Positions 1-9,972 of a stretch of DNA of 64,000 bases are shown here, one piece after another. The first letter of the stretch is position 1; every line of letters starts with the position of its first letter. Position numbers and translations under genes: made by a program. Below the pieces are notes generated by a model. That model saw only the letters and a list, made by a program, of their open reading frames with translations, was not told the DNA's origin and ran no database searches. Source of the stretch: Prochlorococcus sp. AG-363-B05 (GTDB lineage: Bacteria; Cyanobacteriota; Cyanobacteriia; PCC-6307; Cyanobiaceae); the NCBI GenBank assembly GCA_003278445.1, contig QCFD01000002.1:62001-126000 (forward strand), read 5' to 3'.

Positions 1-17
1 AATAATTAAAAAATTGT

Positions 18-1640
18 ATGGGTCTTGTTTTTACAAATTTAATATATTCAATAGTATTTATTATATTAACAACGAAGGAGTTGATTACTGATAAATATGA
101 TCACGATATAGATCAATTTATGTATTTCGGGAGCAGGGTATTACATGGCGAATTAATATGGACAACCGAATTCGACGATAAGTCACCAATTATTCAATAC
201 ATTTTTTCATTACCAGCGGCATTCAAAAATACAAGTATATTTGTTCTTATAACGTTAATAGTTAGTCTTATTTCAGCATGCCTCGGATATTTAATGTTAA
301 AAGATATACTGCAAAAAAGTGATTTAGAAATAAATAAAAATGTTGAAAGCTCAATACTATATTTTGGTATTATATTATATTTAACTTTATTAGTTTGTAT
401 ATATGGATCTTTTCATCATATAAATGCAATTAGTTCATCTCTATGTCTAATTACAATAGTGATAACTTACTTCAATAAGAAACTAAATAATAAATTATTG
501 ATAAACATATCTGCTATAACATCTGCAATCTCAATTTCCATAAGGCCTTATTACCTGCCAAGCATAATAGTTCTACCATTGTGGTTGTTTACGAGAGAAG
601 CATATAAAAATAAAAAAAACGAAAATTTTAGAATTAGAATATATTTAGATTACATAAAAAATCAGATAAACTGGATTCTATTAATAACTTTCTATATAAT
701 ACTTTTCAACCTTACACCCTATTTATTGACGGGTAACATATCGGCCTTTATATATGGCATAAAGCTAAACTCTATAGACTATATAAACCATAATATTTTC
801 GAAAGACAGTATATAAATATTGGTAGGAATCCTATCCTATATCCAATTCTATTTGGAATGGTAATTCTACCTTTGATAAGGATATATTATAGAGAAATTA
901 TTTATCAATATTATCGAAAGAAAGTAAATGGTCTTACAAATCTAAATAAAATTAATGTCGATATAATATTTTTTGGAATAGTAAGTCCTGTACTTCTAGA
1001 GATAATGTTTTACAGGAAACATTTCTTTGGACATTACTTTACATTATTCTGTCCATATATATTAATAGTTTTTGTTATATTAATAGCAATGTTATATAAA
1101 ATAAATAAATTAATTTATAATTACAATATTTACAAACAAGCAATAAAAAGCTTTTCTATAATGCTTCTGATTGCTTGCTTGCTTACGAATCAAAGCTTAC
1201 CTGACACCATAAATGAATTTGCAGATAATAAGACCTCAAGTAAATCATACAAGTTAGAATTAATCAAAGAATTTATTAATAAAGAAAGGCTAGAAAACAA
1301 AAATTTAGGATTCCTAGCACCGGAAAATAATTATATTCATTGGCAATTAGGTGAATCGCGACATGGATTCCCACAGAAAGCTGTATTTAGAAATATCTCA
1401 ACAGGAAAAATGGATGGCATGGTAAAGCAACACAACAAATTAAATTACAAATTCTTATTACCAACTAGTACTGATTTATGTGGAACTCTAAACAGCAAAG
1501 CTCCTAAATATATAATAACTAAAAACAATGATTTCTCATTCAATTGCTTAAACAAAGTCTCATCTAAATACGAGTTATTATCTACAACTGAAAATCTAAA
1601 TAAACAAAATATATTTATCTTCAAAAGATTTAAAGAATAA
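18..1640 (+). CDS. Polytopic membrane protein, GT-C glycosyltransferase-like
   Basis: A 540-residue protein with about ten or more hydrophobic segments and a soluble C-terminal part (roughly residues 410-540). An acidic cluster in the first external loop (DHDIDQFMYFGSR, then FDDKSPII) resembles the catalytic-loop Asp of dolichyl-phosphate-mannose/ArnT-type GT-C glycosyltransferases that use lipid-linked sugars at the membrane. An in-frame stop just upstream of the ATG means the gene is probably complete at the window edge. It is convergent with the LptF/G gene, and another GT-C-like gene lies 2 kb away, so a role in surface glycan assembly is inferred. Exact activity is unknown; the membrane topology is clear and the family call is tentative. 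Confidence 0.6.
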   Translation: MGLVFTNLIYSIVFIILTTKELITDKYDHDIDQFMYFGSRVLHGELIWTTEFDDKSPIIQYIFSLPAAFKNTSIFVLITLIVSLISACLGYLMLKDILQKSDLEINKNVESSILYFGIILYLTLLVCIYGSFHHINAISSSLCLITIVITYFNKKLNNKLLINISAITSAISISIRPYYLPSIIVLPLWLFTREAYKNKKNENFRIRIYLDYIKNQINWILLITFYIILFNLTPYLLTGNISAFIYGIKLNSIDYINHNIFERQYINIGRNPILYPILFGMVILPLIRIYYREIIYQYYRKKVNGLTNLNKINVDIIFFGIVSPVLLEIMFYRKHFFGHYFTLFCPYILIVFVILIAMLYKINKLIYNYNIYKQAIKSFSIMLLIACLLTNQSLPDTINEFADNKTSSKSYKLELIKEFINKERLENKNLGFLAPENNYIHWQLGESRHGFPQKAVFRNISTGKMDGMVKQHNKLNYKFLLPTSTDLCGTLNSKAPKYIITKNNDFSFNCLNKVSSKYELLSTTENLNKQNIFIFKRFKE

Positions 1641-1767
1641 AAATTAAATTTTCTATATTTTTTGTAGACTATCTAATAAACAGTTAAGAGGTGTATTCCC
1701 AATAGAATGTATATCACAAGGAAAAATTAATAATAAAGAAATAACAAAACTAAAATTTAATTTTTAT
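1637..1767. repeat. 16-bp perfect inverted repeat in a convergent gap
   Basis: ATAAAAATTAAATTTT at 1637-1652 is the exact reverse complement of AAAATTTAATTTTTAT at 1752-1767, with 99 bp between. The arms touch the stop codons of the two convergent genes. It could be a shared bidirectional terminator with a long loop, or chance in AT-rich DNA. Confidence 0.5.
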
Positions 1768-1769
1768 AG

Positions 1770-2981
1770 TTACCTATTTGCATACTTCATCAACAAGAGT
1801 CCTGTAATACTTGAAATAAAAACAGGCGACCAAGCTGCTGAAATATGAGAAATGGAGCCCTTTACACCAAGTGAACTAAAGGTGAAGCTTAATATATAAT
1901 AGAATAGAATTAATATGATACTTATACCAAAACCTTGGGTTCCGTTAGTCTTAGAATTAGGAATTGAAGCCAAGCTACTCCCAATCAAAGAAAATACAAT
2001 ACATGCCATAGGTAGAGTGAATTTTTCTTGAATCCTTACTTTTAATCGTCTAACTTCCTTTATATTTGAAGTCTCTTTATAGATTTCAAGTGCTTTTTTA
2101 GCTTGAGATAAAGTCATATCATTTGCATCTTTAGGTATAGATGCAACCTTAATAGGACCGGTATTAAATGGATATATATAAGAATCAAATTTTGTTACCG
2201 TTGAATCACCTTTATCAGAGAAAAGTAGTAATTTTCCATTTAAAAATTGCCATTTATTTATATTTGAATCCCAAAATGCTTTTTCCGCTGATAAAACTTG
2301 AGTATATCCATATTTTGATAAATCCAGAACTTTTACTTTATTCATGAATCCATCTGTATAGTCCTTAGCATAAAAAATATGAGTTAGGGAGCGAGATACT
2401 TTATTATTATCAGAATCAATTATATTTCCATGACGTGAATAAATAATATCTTCTCCCTCTTCCATTGTGAAAGTTTTACCTAAAGAACTTCTAAGAACAA
2501 AATCAGCTTTACTATTTGAATATGGAACAATATTATTATTAAAAACAAAAGTTAATCCTGTCATTAATAATGCCAAACATAAAGATGGAAGAATTATTCG
2601 ATAAATTGAAATCCCGATAGCTCTTAATGCTTTCAGCTCACTATTAGAAGAGAGCTTACTATATGTTAATAAAGAGGCCAATAAAGTAGCCATTGGGAAT
2701 GATAAAACAACAAAACCAGGCAATCGAAGAATAAAGATATTAAATGCTATATTCAAAGGGAGATTAAATTCAACTATCTTTCTGACAAGATCAAACATTA
2801 CTCCAACTGATACAGAAACAACTGTAAATGCCGAGATCGAAAATATTAAAGGTGGAATTAATTGTGAGAGAATCCATCTATCAAGTAGAGGAATATAATT
2901 AATTCTTATTCGGAAATAATTTAATAATTTCATTAAAAAACTTACCATTTTAGTATGACGATTAAATATTGGATTAGTCAA
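1770..2981 (-). CDS. LptF/LptG-family LPS export permease (YjgP/YjgQ)
   Basis: The 403-aa protein has hydrophobic helices near the N-terminus (SQLIPPLIFSISAFTVVSVSV), a central hydrophilic beta-rich region (about residues 145-290) and C-terminal helices. This is the layout of LptF/LptG permeases, which with LptB extract lipopolysaccharide from the inner membrane. Cyanobacteria often carry one such permease gene rather than the enterobacterial lptF-lptG pair, and only one is seen here. Its start overlaps the end of lptB by 4 bp (ATGA), so the two are transcribed and probably translated together. The first residues (MTNPIFNRHTKM) allow a second possible start at Met12. Confidence 0.88.
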   Translation of the reverse strand: MTNPIFNRHTKMVSFLMKLLNYFRIRINYIPLLDRWILSQLIPPLIFSISAFTVVSVSVGVMFDLVRKIVEFNLPLNIAFNIFILRLPGFVVLSFPMATLLASLLTYSKLSSNSELKALRAIGISIYRIILPSLCLALLMTGLTFVFNNNIVPYSNSKADFVLRSSLGKTFTMEEGEDIIYSRHGNIIDSDNNKVSRSLTHIFYAKDYTDGFMNKVKVLDLSKYGYTQVLSAEKAFWDSNINKWQFLNGKLLLFSDKGDSTVTKFDSYIYPFNTGPIKVASIPKDANDMTLSQAKKALEIYKETSNIKEVRRLKVRIQEKFTLPMACIVFSLIGSSLASIPNSKTNGTQGFGISIILILFYYILSFTFSSLGVKGSISHISAAWSPVFISSITGLLLMKYANR

Positions 2982-3706
2982 AGTTGGAAATTTTCTCCTA
3001 AATAATATTTTTTGACAATTGGATCATTTGAAACCTCCTTAGAAGAGCCTGAACGAAGTATTCTCCCTTCAGTAATAATGTATGAACGATTAGTAATTGC
3101 TAAGGTTTCACGAACATTATGATCTGTTATCAATAGACCCATACCACTTTCTCGTAAAGTTTCAATTAAATTTTGAATATCATAAATCGCGATTGGATCG
3201 ATACCTACAAAAGGCTCGTCTAAAAGTAAATATTTGGGCCCTATACGACCAACAGCAAGGGCCCTTGCAACTTCACATCTTCGCCTCTCTCCTCCTGAAA
3301 GTTGATATCCATAACGATCAACAAAAGAAGATAAATTAAATTTATCTATCAATGCCTCAAGTCTATTTCTACATAAAGATTTAGACAAACCAGAATGGAA
3401 TAAAGCAATGTTCAAGTTTTCTCTAACTGTAAGATTTCTAAAAACACTTGGTTCTTGAGCTAAGTAACCAATACCTAATTGAACTCTTTTTGTCATCGAA
3501 AAATTTTTTATACAATTTCCATCCAAGTAGATATTTCCATGGTTCGGCTTAATTAAGCCCACAATCATATTAAAGGTACTTGTTTTACCTGCTCCATTTG
3601 GCCCCAAAAGACCAACCACCTCACCAGGATTAACATTCAAAGTAACTTTTCTTACAATATTTTTATTGGATAAGGTTAGCTCCAAACTCTCAATAAGTAG
3701 AGTCAT
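2978..3706 (-). CDS. lptB: LPS export ABC transporter ATPase LptB
   Basis: A 242-aa ABC ATPase with Walker A GPNGAGKTS (about residue 35), Q-loop (LAQEPSVFRNLTV), signature LSGGERRR and Walker B YLLLDEPFVGID followed by the H-loop (LLITDHNVRET). The ERRRCEVARALA and FVGIDP segments are typical of the LptB/YhbG subfamily, not of general ABC importers. It lies directly upstream of, and overlaps, the LptF/G-type permease, the expected partner in lipopolysaccharide transport across the envelope. Length matches the family (about 240 aa). Confidence 0.93.
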   Translation of the reverse strand: MTLLIESLELTLSNKNIVRKVTLNVNPGEVVGLLGPNGAGKTSTFNMIVGLIKPNHGNIYLDGNCIKNFSMTKRVQLGIGYLAQEPSVFRNLTVRENLNIALFHSGLSKSLCRNRLEALIDKFNLSSFVDRYGYQLSGGERRRCEVARALAVGRIGPKYLLLDEPFVGIDPIAIYDIQNLIETLRESGMGLLITDHNVRETLAITNRSYIITEGRILRSGSSKEVSNDPIVKKYYLGENFQL

Positions 3707-3781
3707 TTCAATAAAACCTATCGGGGTAAATCTTATACATGATAATTATCTACTAATTAATTATACCTAATATATACAAAT

Positions 3782-5347
3782 TTAATCAATAATCCTCTCA
3801 ACCCAATATAAGTAAAACTTCTCTGAATTGTTATAGGAATTTTCAAATTTAGAATCAGCAATCAAACTAAATTTATCAAAGGAAATAGATTCGCCTGGTT
3901 CCAAATTCTTGATAGATGAATGATTACTTAAAAGAAGTAATAATTTATTTACTTTAGGGAATTTATCTAAATAAAGTTTAACTTCTTCTAGTGTTTGATT
4001 TCTATCTATGGTGATCCTGTTAGCCCATTGCGCATAGCTACCATATCCTTTTAACTCAGGAAGGTAAAATTCTCTATCAAGGTATCCAGATACTGTCGCC
4101 ACTTCAACATCTCTAGTAGCAAATATTGGAAAATCTTGCCAACCCTTAGTCTGGATATATTGAGCCGTTTCCTTTCCACTTGAATATGGCAAACGAAAAT
4201 CATTAAAGGCCATATGAACACCAACAAACATGTGTATTGCCAAACAAATAGTAAGTAAATTAGGAAAATAAAGTGAATTACCTTTTGTGAATATATTTTG
4301 CTGGCTTGATAAGACTAATTGTTCGTCGTGATTAGACAAAGATAACCAGATTGATGAAATAATCAATAGAAAATAATATCCATAGTGCCTAGATCCATCT
4401 CCCAAAAACAAGAAATAATTAAAACAGAATAAAAACGTAATTCCACTAGAAAAGAATATTAATGACGATCGATCAGATCTAATAAATGAGATTGTACTAA
4501 CCAATAATATTATAGTAAGAAGAGCACATATACCTAAATCGATATATCTACTTGAATCAGGAATAATAAGAACATAGCCACCAAATATTTGTCCTATTAC
4601 TCTAAGAAAATGACGAATATCTATAATAGAAGACAATAATTTGACTGAATCTCTTACTTGAAAAAGACTAAATGCTCCGAAACATAGCAATGAGAATGAT
4701 ATAACAATGCTTAAAGTCAAATCATAAATCCAATTTTTATTTCTCATATAAACATCTCTTTGATTAGGATTAAAAAACCAATCAAAGAGAAGGGTCACAC
4801 CTATCGCAAAAGCTAATGACCATGATAAAGCTTGAGTATTAGCCAACAGTCCTATAAAGAGGGAGAATGGTAAATATGTCTTCTTTTTAAAATGATAAAT
4901 AGAACAGAAGGCAAATATTATTAATTCTGCTATGACGTAATGTCGACAAATAAAAAAATATTCCCAGAAAGGGAAATATCCAAAAGTAAATAAAGCTTTA
5001 ATTGTTAGATTAAAAGGACTATATTTCCAAAAAATCAAAATAGCAGAGCTTCCTAAGAACCAATGCATCAACTGCATACTTAAAGGAGTTCCAGTAATAT
5101 TTTTAGAAAAATAAATCAAAACTGACCAAAGGACTGGATGTCCAGATGGAGAATTATTTTTCCATAAATCTACCAAGTTATTACTTTGCCAAGCCACAAG
5201 CCATCCTTGCATCTCATCCCTCCAAAGAGCATGATTAAATGCTGCAATTAAACCTATAATTATAAAAAGACTTGGTAAGAGTATTTCATAAAAGCGTTGA
5301 TCAGATGATTTAATTTGATTAATTCTTTTGATTTCCATTTTAATCAA
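3782..5347 (-). CDS. Polytopic membrane protein, GT-C-like
   Basis: 521 residues with many hydrophobic segments and a soluble C-terminal tail of about 130 residues. The first periplasmic loop carries WRDEMQGWLVAW and then NNSPSGHPVLW, an acidic pair after the first helix as in GT-C glycosyltransferases. The protein is not clearly homologous to the first gene of the window but has the same overall plan. It lies upstream of lptB on the same strand with a 75-bp gap, so a role in lipid-linked sugar transfer for the outer envelope is inferred, not shown. The start MIKMEIKRIN could also be at Met4. Confidence 0.6.
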   Translation of the reverse strand: MIKMEIKRINQIKSSDQRFYEILLPSLFIIIGLIAAFNHALWRDEMQGWLVAWQSNNLVDLWKNNSPSGHPVLWSVLIYFSKNITGTPLSMQLMHWFLGSSAILIFWKYSPFNLTIKALFTFGYFPFWEYFFICRHYVIAELIIFAFCSIYHFKKKTYLPFSLFIGLLANTQALSWSLAFAIGVTLLFDWFFNPNQRDVYMRNKNWIYDLTLSIVISFSLLCFGAFSLFQVRDSVKLLSSIIDIRHFLRVIGQIFGGYVLIIPDSSRYIDLGICALLTIILLVSTISFIRSDRSSLIFFSSGITFLFCFNYFLFLGDGSRHYGYYFLLIISSIWLSLSNHDEQLVLSSQQNIFTKGNSLYFPNLLTICLAIHMFVGVHMAFNDFRLPYSSGKETAQYIQTKGWQDFPIFATRDVEVATVSGYLDREFYLPELKGYGSYAQWANRITIDRNQTLEEVKLYLDKFPKVNKLLLLLSNHSSIKNLEPGESISFDKFSLIADSKFENSYNNSEKFYLYWVERIID

Positions 5348-5454
5348 GGTGAATTGTCGATTTATATGATTTGAATTAATCAGATCTTACTTTTTTTGCA
5401 CTCATAATTAAATAAATCCCAAAAAGACTTCACAAGTAAGCTTAAATAAAATTA

Positions 5455-5835
5455 TCAAAGGAAACAAAGTACAGGCAAGCCACAAGGTGAGATATCCTTC
5501 CCAATTTGTAGAAGTTCTAATCTGTTAGTAATGCATTCACAAAGTCCTACAATATCTAAACCTAAATTAGCCAATTGAAATCTTTTTAATCTACCCAATG
5601 CTTCTCCGTAAAGTATCATCGCACCATTAATATTACTATTTTCTAAATGTACTTGTGCAACAGCCACTTGCAAAATGCCCTGTAATAATTGCCTGTCATC
5701 TCCACCTGTCTCATGCCATATCTCTTCAAAAACATCATGAGATTTATACCATTGACAAGAATTAAATAAATTCATTCCAATTTCAAAACGAGAATCATTT
5801 ACAAATGAATCATCTTGTTTATTTACAGAAATCAT
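5455..5835 (-). CDS. DUF309 domain protein
   Basis: 126 aa matching the DUF309 pattern: FNSCQWYKSHDVFEEIWHE, then LLQGILQVAVAQVHLENSNINGA. The conserved His/Glu motif (HDVFEEIW) and the LQGxxQxAVAxxH helix are present. The family is small, helical and common in cyanobacteria and chloroplasts; its biochemical role is not established. Its ATG overlaps the typA stop by one base (TAATG), which suggests translational coupling to typA and expression from the same transcript. Confidence 0.85.
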   Translation of the reverse strand: MISVNKQDDSFVNDSRFEIGMNLFNSCQWYKSHDVFEEIWHETGGDDRQLLQGILQVAVAQVHLENSNINGAMILYGEALGRLKRFQLANLGLDIVGLCECITNRLELLQIGKDISPCGLPVLCFL

Positions 5836-7637
5836 TATTTTTTCAAATTTTTCTTTGCGTTAATCTTTCTAAGCCTTATTGATTCAGGAGTAACTTCCAA
5901 CATCTCGCCTGGACCAATATATTCTAAAGCTCTTTCTAATGTCATTTCTATTGGAGATTGCAATTGGTCTAGTTCATCTGCACCAGCTGAACGCATGTTA
6001 GTAAGTTGTTTAGCCCTACAAATATTTAATTCAAGATCTTGCGGACGATTATTTTCACCAATAATCATTCCTTTATAAACCTTAGCTCCAGGAGTAATAA
6101 AAAATTGGCCGCGATCTTCAGCATTTTTCAAAGAATAAAATGTAGCAACGCCCTCTTCAAATGAAATAAGGACTCCATTCCTTCTTTGTTCAAAATCTCC
6201 TACTAATGGTCTGTATTCAAAAAACGAGTGACTCATAATGCCTTCCCCTCTTGTTGCACGAATAAATTCGCCCCTAAACCCAATTAAGCCTCTTGATGGG
6301 ATAAGAAATTCAAGTTGAGTTCGATGATCAGTTCCTGTTTCCATGTTTTGCATTTCACCTTTTCTCACTCCTAAGCTTTCAATACAAGCACCAATAGAAG
6401 CCTCAGGGACATCCAGGACTAGGGTTTCAACAGGTTCGCATTTGATTTCATCAATAACCCTAAAGATGACTTGTGGTTGAGAAACTTGAAATTCATACCC
6501 CTCTCTTCGCATTGTCTCTATAAGTATTCCTAGATGTAACTCTCCTCTTCCACTAACAGAAAAGCGATCAGGAGAATCTGTATCTTCCACTCTTAATGCA
6601 ACATTCGTAAGAAGTTCTTTATTTAAACGATCTTTCAGCTGGCGACTTGTTACGAACTTGCCCTCTTTCCCTGCAAATGGAGAATCATTCACAACAAAAG
6701 TCATCTGCAATGTGGGCTCATCTACCTTAATTAGAGGTAAAGGCTTCGGCTCATCAGGACAGGCTACTGTTTCTCCAATAGAAACCTCATCAAATCCAGC
6801 TAACGCAACTATATCGCCAGCATTTGCTTCATCTATTTCAATTCTTTTTAATCCTTTAAATCCTAATAGTTTATTAATCCTTCCCTTTTTTAAACTTCCA
6901 TCCTCCTTAATTAAACTAGCCCTTTGACCATTTTTAATTACGCCATTATGAACTCTTCCAATAATAATCGTTCCTAAAAAATCTGAGTAATCAAGTGTAG
7001 TAACTTGTAATTGTAAAGGCTTATTCTGATCACCAATTGGAGGAGGAACTTGTCTAATAATTGCATCAAATAGAGGTTTCATATTATCACTTTCACTTTT
7101 CATATCGGTCTTTGCAAAACCACCTAATCCGCTCCCGAATAAATACGGAAAATCACATTGATCATCATCAGCTCCGAGTTCTAAAAAAAGATCTAACACT
7201 TTATCTACAGCACTTTCAGGTTCTACCCTTGCACGATCAATTTTATTGACAAAAACAATAGGTCTTAAACCTTGCTCTAAAGCCTTTTTCAAAACAAAAC
7301 GAGTTTGAGGCATTGGACCTTCATTGGCATCAACAACAAGAAGACAACCATCTACCATGCCCAATACCCTCTCTACTTCACCACCAAAATCAGCGTGACC
7401 TGGAGTGTCAACAATATTTATTCGTGTGTCGTTATATGTAACAGCAGTATTTTTCGAAAGGATCGTTATCCCTCTTTCACGTTCCAAATCATTTGAATCC
7501 ATTACACAAGTTGGAACCTCCTCATTCTCTCGAAAAGTACCTGATTGATTTAGAAGAGCATCAACCAAAGTTGTCTTCCCATGATCAACGTGAGCAATGA
7601 TTGCGATATTTCTTATGGCTTGTATATCAAAACTCAT
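5835..7637 (-). CDS. typA: Ribosome-associated translational GTPase TypA/BipA
   Basis: 600 aa, the normal TypA length. G1 is AHVDHGKTTLVDALL, G2 region RGITILSKN, G3 DTPGHADF and G4 NKID. The EF-G-like domains II, III and V follow, and the TypA-specific C-terminal region (about 480-590) is complete. TypA binds the ribosome at the EF-G site and helps 50S assembly and translation under stress. It is the first gene of a small unit with the DUF309 gene. No sign of truncation. Confidence 0.97.
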   Translation of the reverse strand: MSFDIQAIRNIAIIAHVDHGKTTLVDALLNQSGTFRENEEVPTCVMDSNDLERERGITILSKNTAVTYNDTRINIVDTPGHADFGGEVERVLGMVDGCLLVVDANEGPMPQTRFVLKKALEQGLRPIVFVNKIDRARVEPESAVDKVLDLFLELGADDDQCDFPYLFGSGLGGFAKTDMKSESDNMKPLFDAIIRQVPPPIGDQNKPLQLQVTTLDYSDFLGTIIIGRVHNGVIKNGQRASLIKEDGSLKKGRINKLLGFKGLKRIEIDEANAGDIVALAGFDEVSIGETVACPDEPKPLPLIKVDEPTLQMTFVVNDSPFAGKEGKFVTSRQLKDRLNKELLTNVALRVEDTDSPDRFSVSGRGELHLGILIETMRREGYEFQVSQPQVIFRVIDEIKCEPVETLVLDVPEASIGACIESLGVRKGEMQNMETGTDHRTQLEFLIPSRGLIGFRGEFIRATRGEGIMSHSFFEYRPLVGDFEQRRNGVLISFEEGVATFYSLKNAEDRGQFFITPGAKVYKGMIIGENNRPQDLELNICRAKQLTNMRSAGADELDQLQSPIEMTLERALEYIGPGEMLEVTPESIRLRKINAKKNLKK

Positions 7638-7771
7638 GATTTAAAAAAATTTAAAATTCTTTTAGCGAATAGAAACATAAAGAATATCTCACCATGACTT
7701 CATTTAGCTGTTTTTAAATGCCAATAAAAATATCGAATAGAAAGTAGAAATAAAAAATAATGAAGTCATAC

Positions 7772-8482
7772 TTATTTGAATTTTGTAATTTTATTAGCAT
7801 CCTCAAATTTCTTCAAAGCATTAACAGTTCCTTCAAATCTCCAATGCCAGGGCTCATAAGTTACTCCTTGTTTATTGTTGGAAGGGAAAGAAAGAACGAA
7901 ATGATATTTAGAAGCAAACTTCTTCATCCATTTGAAAGCAGGTGTTTGTTCAAATTCAACCTCAAAATGAGTATTTGGATAATCTCCATCACCAACATCT
8001 ATTGCATACCCTGTGCTGTGTTCAGAATATCCAGGAGGAGCTGAATCCCATGATCTTTCAATAGCGGTTTGATTCCTAATGGATTTATTTTCATAAAAAA
8101 TATCTCTTTGCAAATTGATTGATCTATATCCACTTAGTAATTGAAGAGAAATTCCTTTTTGGGCAGCCTTGAATTGCATTTCTTTAAAGTTCTCATAAAT
8201 ATCTTTATGAACATAAATACCTGGAGAAAAGAGAATTAACTCGTCTTTTGAGGCCTGAGGATAAGGAAGATGGCCCAATAAACTTTTATTCTGGATATTT
8301 TCGATCAAATTAATCGAATCTTCTAAGGACGTTGTTTGTCGTAAAACTGATCTATTAGATAGGAACGTTAACGATATTCCAACCATAAAGAATAGAAATC
8401 CGATGCGCAAAAAGGACTTAGCTGGAATGGTTCTGATGGATTTAATCCTTTTAGCCAGTGGGATGTCATCTTGATAATTCAT
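7772..8482 (-). CDS. D-alanyl-D-alanine carboxypeptidase, VanY-type (M15B)
   Basis: 236 aa with one N-terminal hydrophobic segment (FLRIGFLFFMVGISLTFL), which fits a membrane-anchored periplasmic enzyme. The M15 zinc site is visible: SEHSTGYAIDVGDGD gives the SxHxxGxAxD ligands, and YEPWHWRFEG supplies the third ligand His. QRDIFYENK and WMKKFASKYHFVLSFP match VanY. It trims terminal D-Ala from peptidoglycan stem peptides. In a free-living cyanobacterium this indicates wall remodelling and not vancomycin resistance. It is divergent from chlP with about 140 bp between. A VanX-type dipeptidase gene lies 6 kb away. Confidence 0.9.
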   Translation of the reverse strand: MNYQDDIPLAKRIKSIRTIPAKSFLRIGFLFFMVGISLTFLSNRSVLRQTTSLEDSINLIENIQNKSLLGHLPYPQASKDELILFSPGIYVHKDIYENFKEMQFKAAQKGISLQLLSGYRSINLQRDIFYENKSIRNQTAIERSWDSAPPGYSEHSTGYAIDVGDGDYPNTHFEVEFEQTPAFKWMKKFASKYHFVLSFPSNNKQGVTYEPWHWRFEGTVNALKKFEDANKITKFK

Positions 8483-8619
8483 ACGATCTACTTATGGTCT
8501 AAACAATTGGAATTCAGAAAAATGATGTTTCGATAGTAACGAGTATCTCCAATCTTTATACTTTCGATGAGATAAGGATGTAAGTTTTATATATAGAGAA
8601 CTAAATTTTTCATCCAAAG

Positions 8620-9954
8620 ATGTTAAGAGTTGCTGTTATTGGTGGTGGTCCTAGTGGATCATGCGCCGCAGAAATTTTAGCTAAAGCAGGAATTAAAACT
8701 TGGATTTTCGAAAGAAAGCTGGATAATGCAAAACCATGTGGAGGAGCCATACCATTGTGTATGGTTTCTGAATTTGATCTTCCTGAGTCAATTATTGATA
8801 GAAAAGTCAGGAACATGAAAATGATATCTCCATCAAATAGAGAAGTCGATATCATTTTGGATGATATTTATCCAGGAAGTGATAAAGAATATATAGGAAT
8901 GTTAAGGCGTGAGGTGATGGATTCTTTCATGAGAAATCGCGCCGCAGAACTAGGGGCAACATTAGTAAATGGATTGGTATCAAAAATTGAAACCGGTACA
9001 AACAGGCAAGGTCCCTATACACTTCATTACACTGAAATACTCAATGATCAATCTGAAGAAAAAGGTAAGCAACTAGAAGTTGATTTAATTGTTGGAGCAG
9101 ATGGTGCAACAAGCAGAGTAGCCAAGGCTATGGATGCTGGTGATTACAACTATGCAGTAGCAATTCAAGAAAGGATAAAGCTTCCTAAAGAAGAAATGAA
9201 ATATTACGAAGACAGAGCTGAAATGTATGTAGGGACTGATGTATCACCAGATTTTTATGGCTGGGTATTTCCCAAGTACGACCATGTAGCAGCTGGCACA
9301 GGCACCATGAAGCAAAATGGGGCGCTAATAAAAAGCCTTCAAATTGGTGTTAGAGAAAGAGCCAAGAAAAGGTTAGTAAATGGAGAAGTAATCAAAGTAG
9401 AAGCTCACCCAATTCCTGAGCATCCAAGGCCAAGAAGAGTTGTTGGAAGGATGGCTTTAGTTGGTGATGCCGCTGGTTATGTAACCAAGAGCTCAGGCGA
9501 AGGGATTTATTTTGCAGCCAAAAGTGGAAGAATGTGTGCTGAGCAGATTGTCGAATCAAGTCAAAATGGGAAAATAATACCTACAGAAAATGACCTCAAG
9601 AAATATTTAAAAAAATGGGATAAAAAGTATGGTACAACTTATACAGTTTTAGATATTCTACAAAGAATTTTCTACACAAGTGATGGAGCGCGAGAAGCTT
9701 TTGTAGAGATGTGTGGTGACATGGATGTTCAGAGACTTACATTTGATAGCTATCTATACAAAACAGTAGTTGCAATGAAGCCGCTACAGCAATTAAAACT
9801 CACTCTGTTAACAATTGGTTCAGTTTTAAGAGGAAAAGCATTAGCACCAAGCACTTACAAACCAGTCCCAAGTGCAGTTAGGGATGATAAAGAAGTTAAT
9901 AAAATGTTATCAGCAAGTTCAATTAAAGGAGGTATAAAAGTTGGGAAGAAGTAA
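8620..9954 (+). CDS. chlP: Geranylgeranyl reductase ChlP
   Basis: 444 aa FAD-dependent reductase. The N-terminal dinucleotide fold is VIGGGPSGSCAAEILAKAGI, followed by CGGAIPLCMVSEF; the second FAD motif is VGDAAGYVTKSSGEGIYFA. These match ChlP of plants and cyanobacteria, which reduces the geranylgeranyl group to phytyl for chlorophyll and tocopherol. In Prochlorococcus it would act on divinyl chlorophyllides. The ATG follows an in-frame AT-rich leader with no clear Shine-Dalgarno. It is convergent with glyS. Confidence 0.97.
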   Translation: MLRVAVIGGGPSGSCAAEILAKAGIKTWIFERKLDNAKPCGGAIPLCMVSEFDLPESIIDRKVRNMKMISPSNREVDIILDDIYPGSDKEYIGMLRREVMDSFMRNRAAELGATLVNGLVSKIETGTNRQGPYTLHYTEILNDQSEEKGKQLEVDLIVGADGATSRVAKAMDAGDYNYAVAIQERIKLPKEEMKYYEDRAEMYVGTDVSPDFYGWVFPKYDHVAAGTGTMKQNGALIKSLQIGVRERAKKRLVNGEVIKVEAHPIPEHPRPRRVVGRMALVGDAAGYVTKSSGEGIYFAAKSGRMCAEQIVESSQNGKIIPTENDLKKYLKKWDKKYGTTYTVLDILQRIFYTSDGAREAFVEMCGDMDVQRLTFDSYLYKTVVAMKPLQQLKLTLLTIGSVLRGKALAPSTYKPVPSAVRDDKEVNKMLSASSIKGGIKVGKK

Positions 9955-9972
9955 CCACCTAGATTTAATTAA

